DNA of 32,654 bases from Candidatus Scalindua sediminis (GTDB lineage Bacteria; Planctomycetota; Brocadiia; Brocadiales; Scalinduaceae): the NCBI GenBank assembly GCA_008636105.1, contig VSDH01000012.1, forward strand, positions 37,655 through 70,308, in the 5' to 3' direction. The position numbers were made by a program, and so were the translations under genes. A model generated the notes under the pieces. It did not search any database, was not told the origin of the DNA, and worked only from the letters and a program-made list of their open reading frames with translations. This document shows, one piece after another, positions 32,070 to 32,654 of this stretch (position 1 is the stretch's first letter; each line of letters opens with the position of its first letter).

Positions 32070-32315
32070 ATGCTTATACTAACAAGGAAGTTAGGTCAAA
32101 GCGTTGTTATTGGAAACGATATAAAAGTTACTGTTGTAGCAATAGGTAAAAGACAAGTTAAATTAGGTGTTGATGCTTCGAGGAATGTGATTGTACATAG
32201 AGAAGAGGTTTATAAGAGAATTAAAGAAGAAAATAAGTTGGCTTCTTCGAGCATAATGAATCTCACCAGTTTTCCCAAACCAACCGTAAACACCCCAAAA
32301 AAGATTCAAGAGTAA
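32070..32315 (+). CDS. csrA: Carbon storage / translational regulator CsrA
   Basis: The 81-residue protein begins [20 protein letters not shown] and continues with [20 protein letters not shown] and [11 protein letters not shown], the complete CsrA core including the RNA-binding first strand (L4, R6) and the VHREE segment (R45-type Arg). A 25-residue tail after the core is longer than in enteric CsrA and resembles the extended C-termini of FliW-regulated CsrA proteins, though I cannot show that it binds FliW. CsrA dimers bind GGA in mRNA hairpins and block ribosomes, chiefly on flagellin mRNA where FliW is present. GGAAGG lies 6 nt before ATG 32070. Confidence 0.95.
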   Translation: MLILTRKLGQSVVIGNDIKVTVVAIGKRQVKLGVDASRNVIVHREEVYKRIKEENKLASSSIMNLTSFPKPTVNTPKKIQE

Positions 32316-32369
32316 AATAGCTTTCATACAAAATAACAAGTTAGAATTTCACCTTAAGCTATTTTTTTT
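32316..32369 (+). terminator. Possible intrinsic terminator after csrA
   Basis: AATAGCTT (32316-32323) pairs with AAGCTATT (32356-32363), followed by a run of T to 32369. The stem is 8 bp but the loop is 32 nt, so strength is uncertain. Confidence 0.45.
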
Positions 32370-32654
32370 AACGTTTATACACCAGCTTGCCTACCGATCG
32401 GGCAGGAAGGTATTCCCAATATTTACATCCTGATCTTGAGCACTTTATGAATGGGACACGGAAAATTTTTCCCAAGAAATGATGAAATAATATACAAAAT
32501 AATGTGGAGATAAACAGGGGAGTATTGACTAAAAATATTACTATACAAATGGCCATATGTAAGCCTCTATTATAAAGTAAGTTACGGAAGATTTTCCGTT
32601 AAATAGTCGGGTTTTATGTAAGAAATTCTTTTAGGCATGATTTTAGCTTTACAA
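32370..32654. other. Intergenic region at the right edge
   Basis: No gene is visible. It contains a short palindrome CCGATCGGGCAGG near 32394-32406, a near match to the ACGGAA/TTCC motif at 32458-32472, a perfect ACGGAA-N4-TTCCGT at 32584-32599, and the sigma54-like site listed next. The region looks like the promoter of a gene just beyond the window. Confidence 0.4.
32633..32648 (+). promoter_or_regulatory. sigma54-like promoter at the right edge
   Basis: AGGCATGATTTTAGCT has GG (32634-32635) and GC (32646-32647) 10 bp apart, with the same GGCAT and TAGC as the site upstream of fliK. A flagellin or other late flagellar gene may follow outside the window. Confidence 0.4.

Noticed and set aside
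32510..32560. TTGACT...TATACA near 32526 as a sigma70 promoter
   Set aside because: The spacing between the two hexamers is about 11 bp, too short.

Overview
This AT-rich window (roughly 38-40% G+C by eye) comes from a Gram-negative (diderm), flagellated bacterium. Lipopolysaccharide-core genes, an OprP-type porin remnant, L/P-ring flagellar genes, a SWIB-domain protein and the FliW/CsrA pair fit a planctomycete, possibly an anammox-type (Brocadiales) lineage. That placement is an inference from gene content only. No rRNA, tRNA, CRISPR array, transposase or integrase was seen.

Layout. (1) 1-1204: the start of a ChrB-like gene running off the left edge (minus strand), with a promoter/palindrome over its start codon, facing a 5'-truncated phosphate-selective porin. 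(2) 1444-3729: a stress-sensing cluster of a CBS-pair protein and three universal stress proteins behind one sigma70-type promoter. (3) 3911-6053 and 10052-14031: an envelope polysaccharide/LPS-core locus with two GT4-like glycosyltransferases, heptosyltransferase WaaF, a protein with two fused Kdo/WaaP-type kinase domains, and a GT2 glycosyltransferase. (4) 6062-9930: an accessory minus-strand island that splits the LPS locus. It holds a DUF1326-DUF2182 pair with a higher-GC look, a SWIB gene, and two orphan membrane-anchored proteins separated by a 64-bp attC-like site, i.e. what looks like a relic integron cassette pair. Several direct repeats bracket parts of the island. (5) 14042-15421: an agmatinase-family enzyme and a VOC/glyoxalase-fold protein. 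(6) 15484-16838: two lipoproteins behind a sigma70-type promoter. (7) 17108-32369: a long flagellar rod/hook/junction operon, fliK-flgD-flgE-flgF-flgG-flgA-flgH-flgI-flgJ-flgN-flgK-flgL-fliW-csrA. It starts behind a sigma54-like (GG-N10-GC) site, and a second such site lies at the right edge.

How the genes work together. The flagellar genes give the hook cap, hook and length ruler (FlgD, FlgE, FliK), rod (FlgF, FlgG, FlgJ), P- and L-rings with chaperone (FlgI, FlgA, FlgH), and hook-filament junction with its chaperone (FlgK, FlgL, FlgN). FliW-CsrA is the known partner-switch that couples flagellin level to translation. flgM is absent where it often sits next to flgN.

The most striking feature is the density of palindromic, MITE-like repeats. 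One element has perfect 15-bp inverted ends and a 7-bp target duplication that carries the fliW stop codon. A second family has CAGGCTG ends (three copies). A 235-bp repeat occurs twice in opposite orientation around flgF-flgN. A 214-bp fold-back fills most of the flgH-flgI gap. Short palindromes also appear inside reading frames (kinase gene, flgA leader). The best candidates for new biology are the integron-like cassettes, the repeat-driven FliK ruler, the twin-kinase protein and the repeat colonisation of the flagellar operon.
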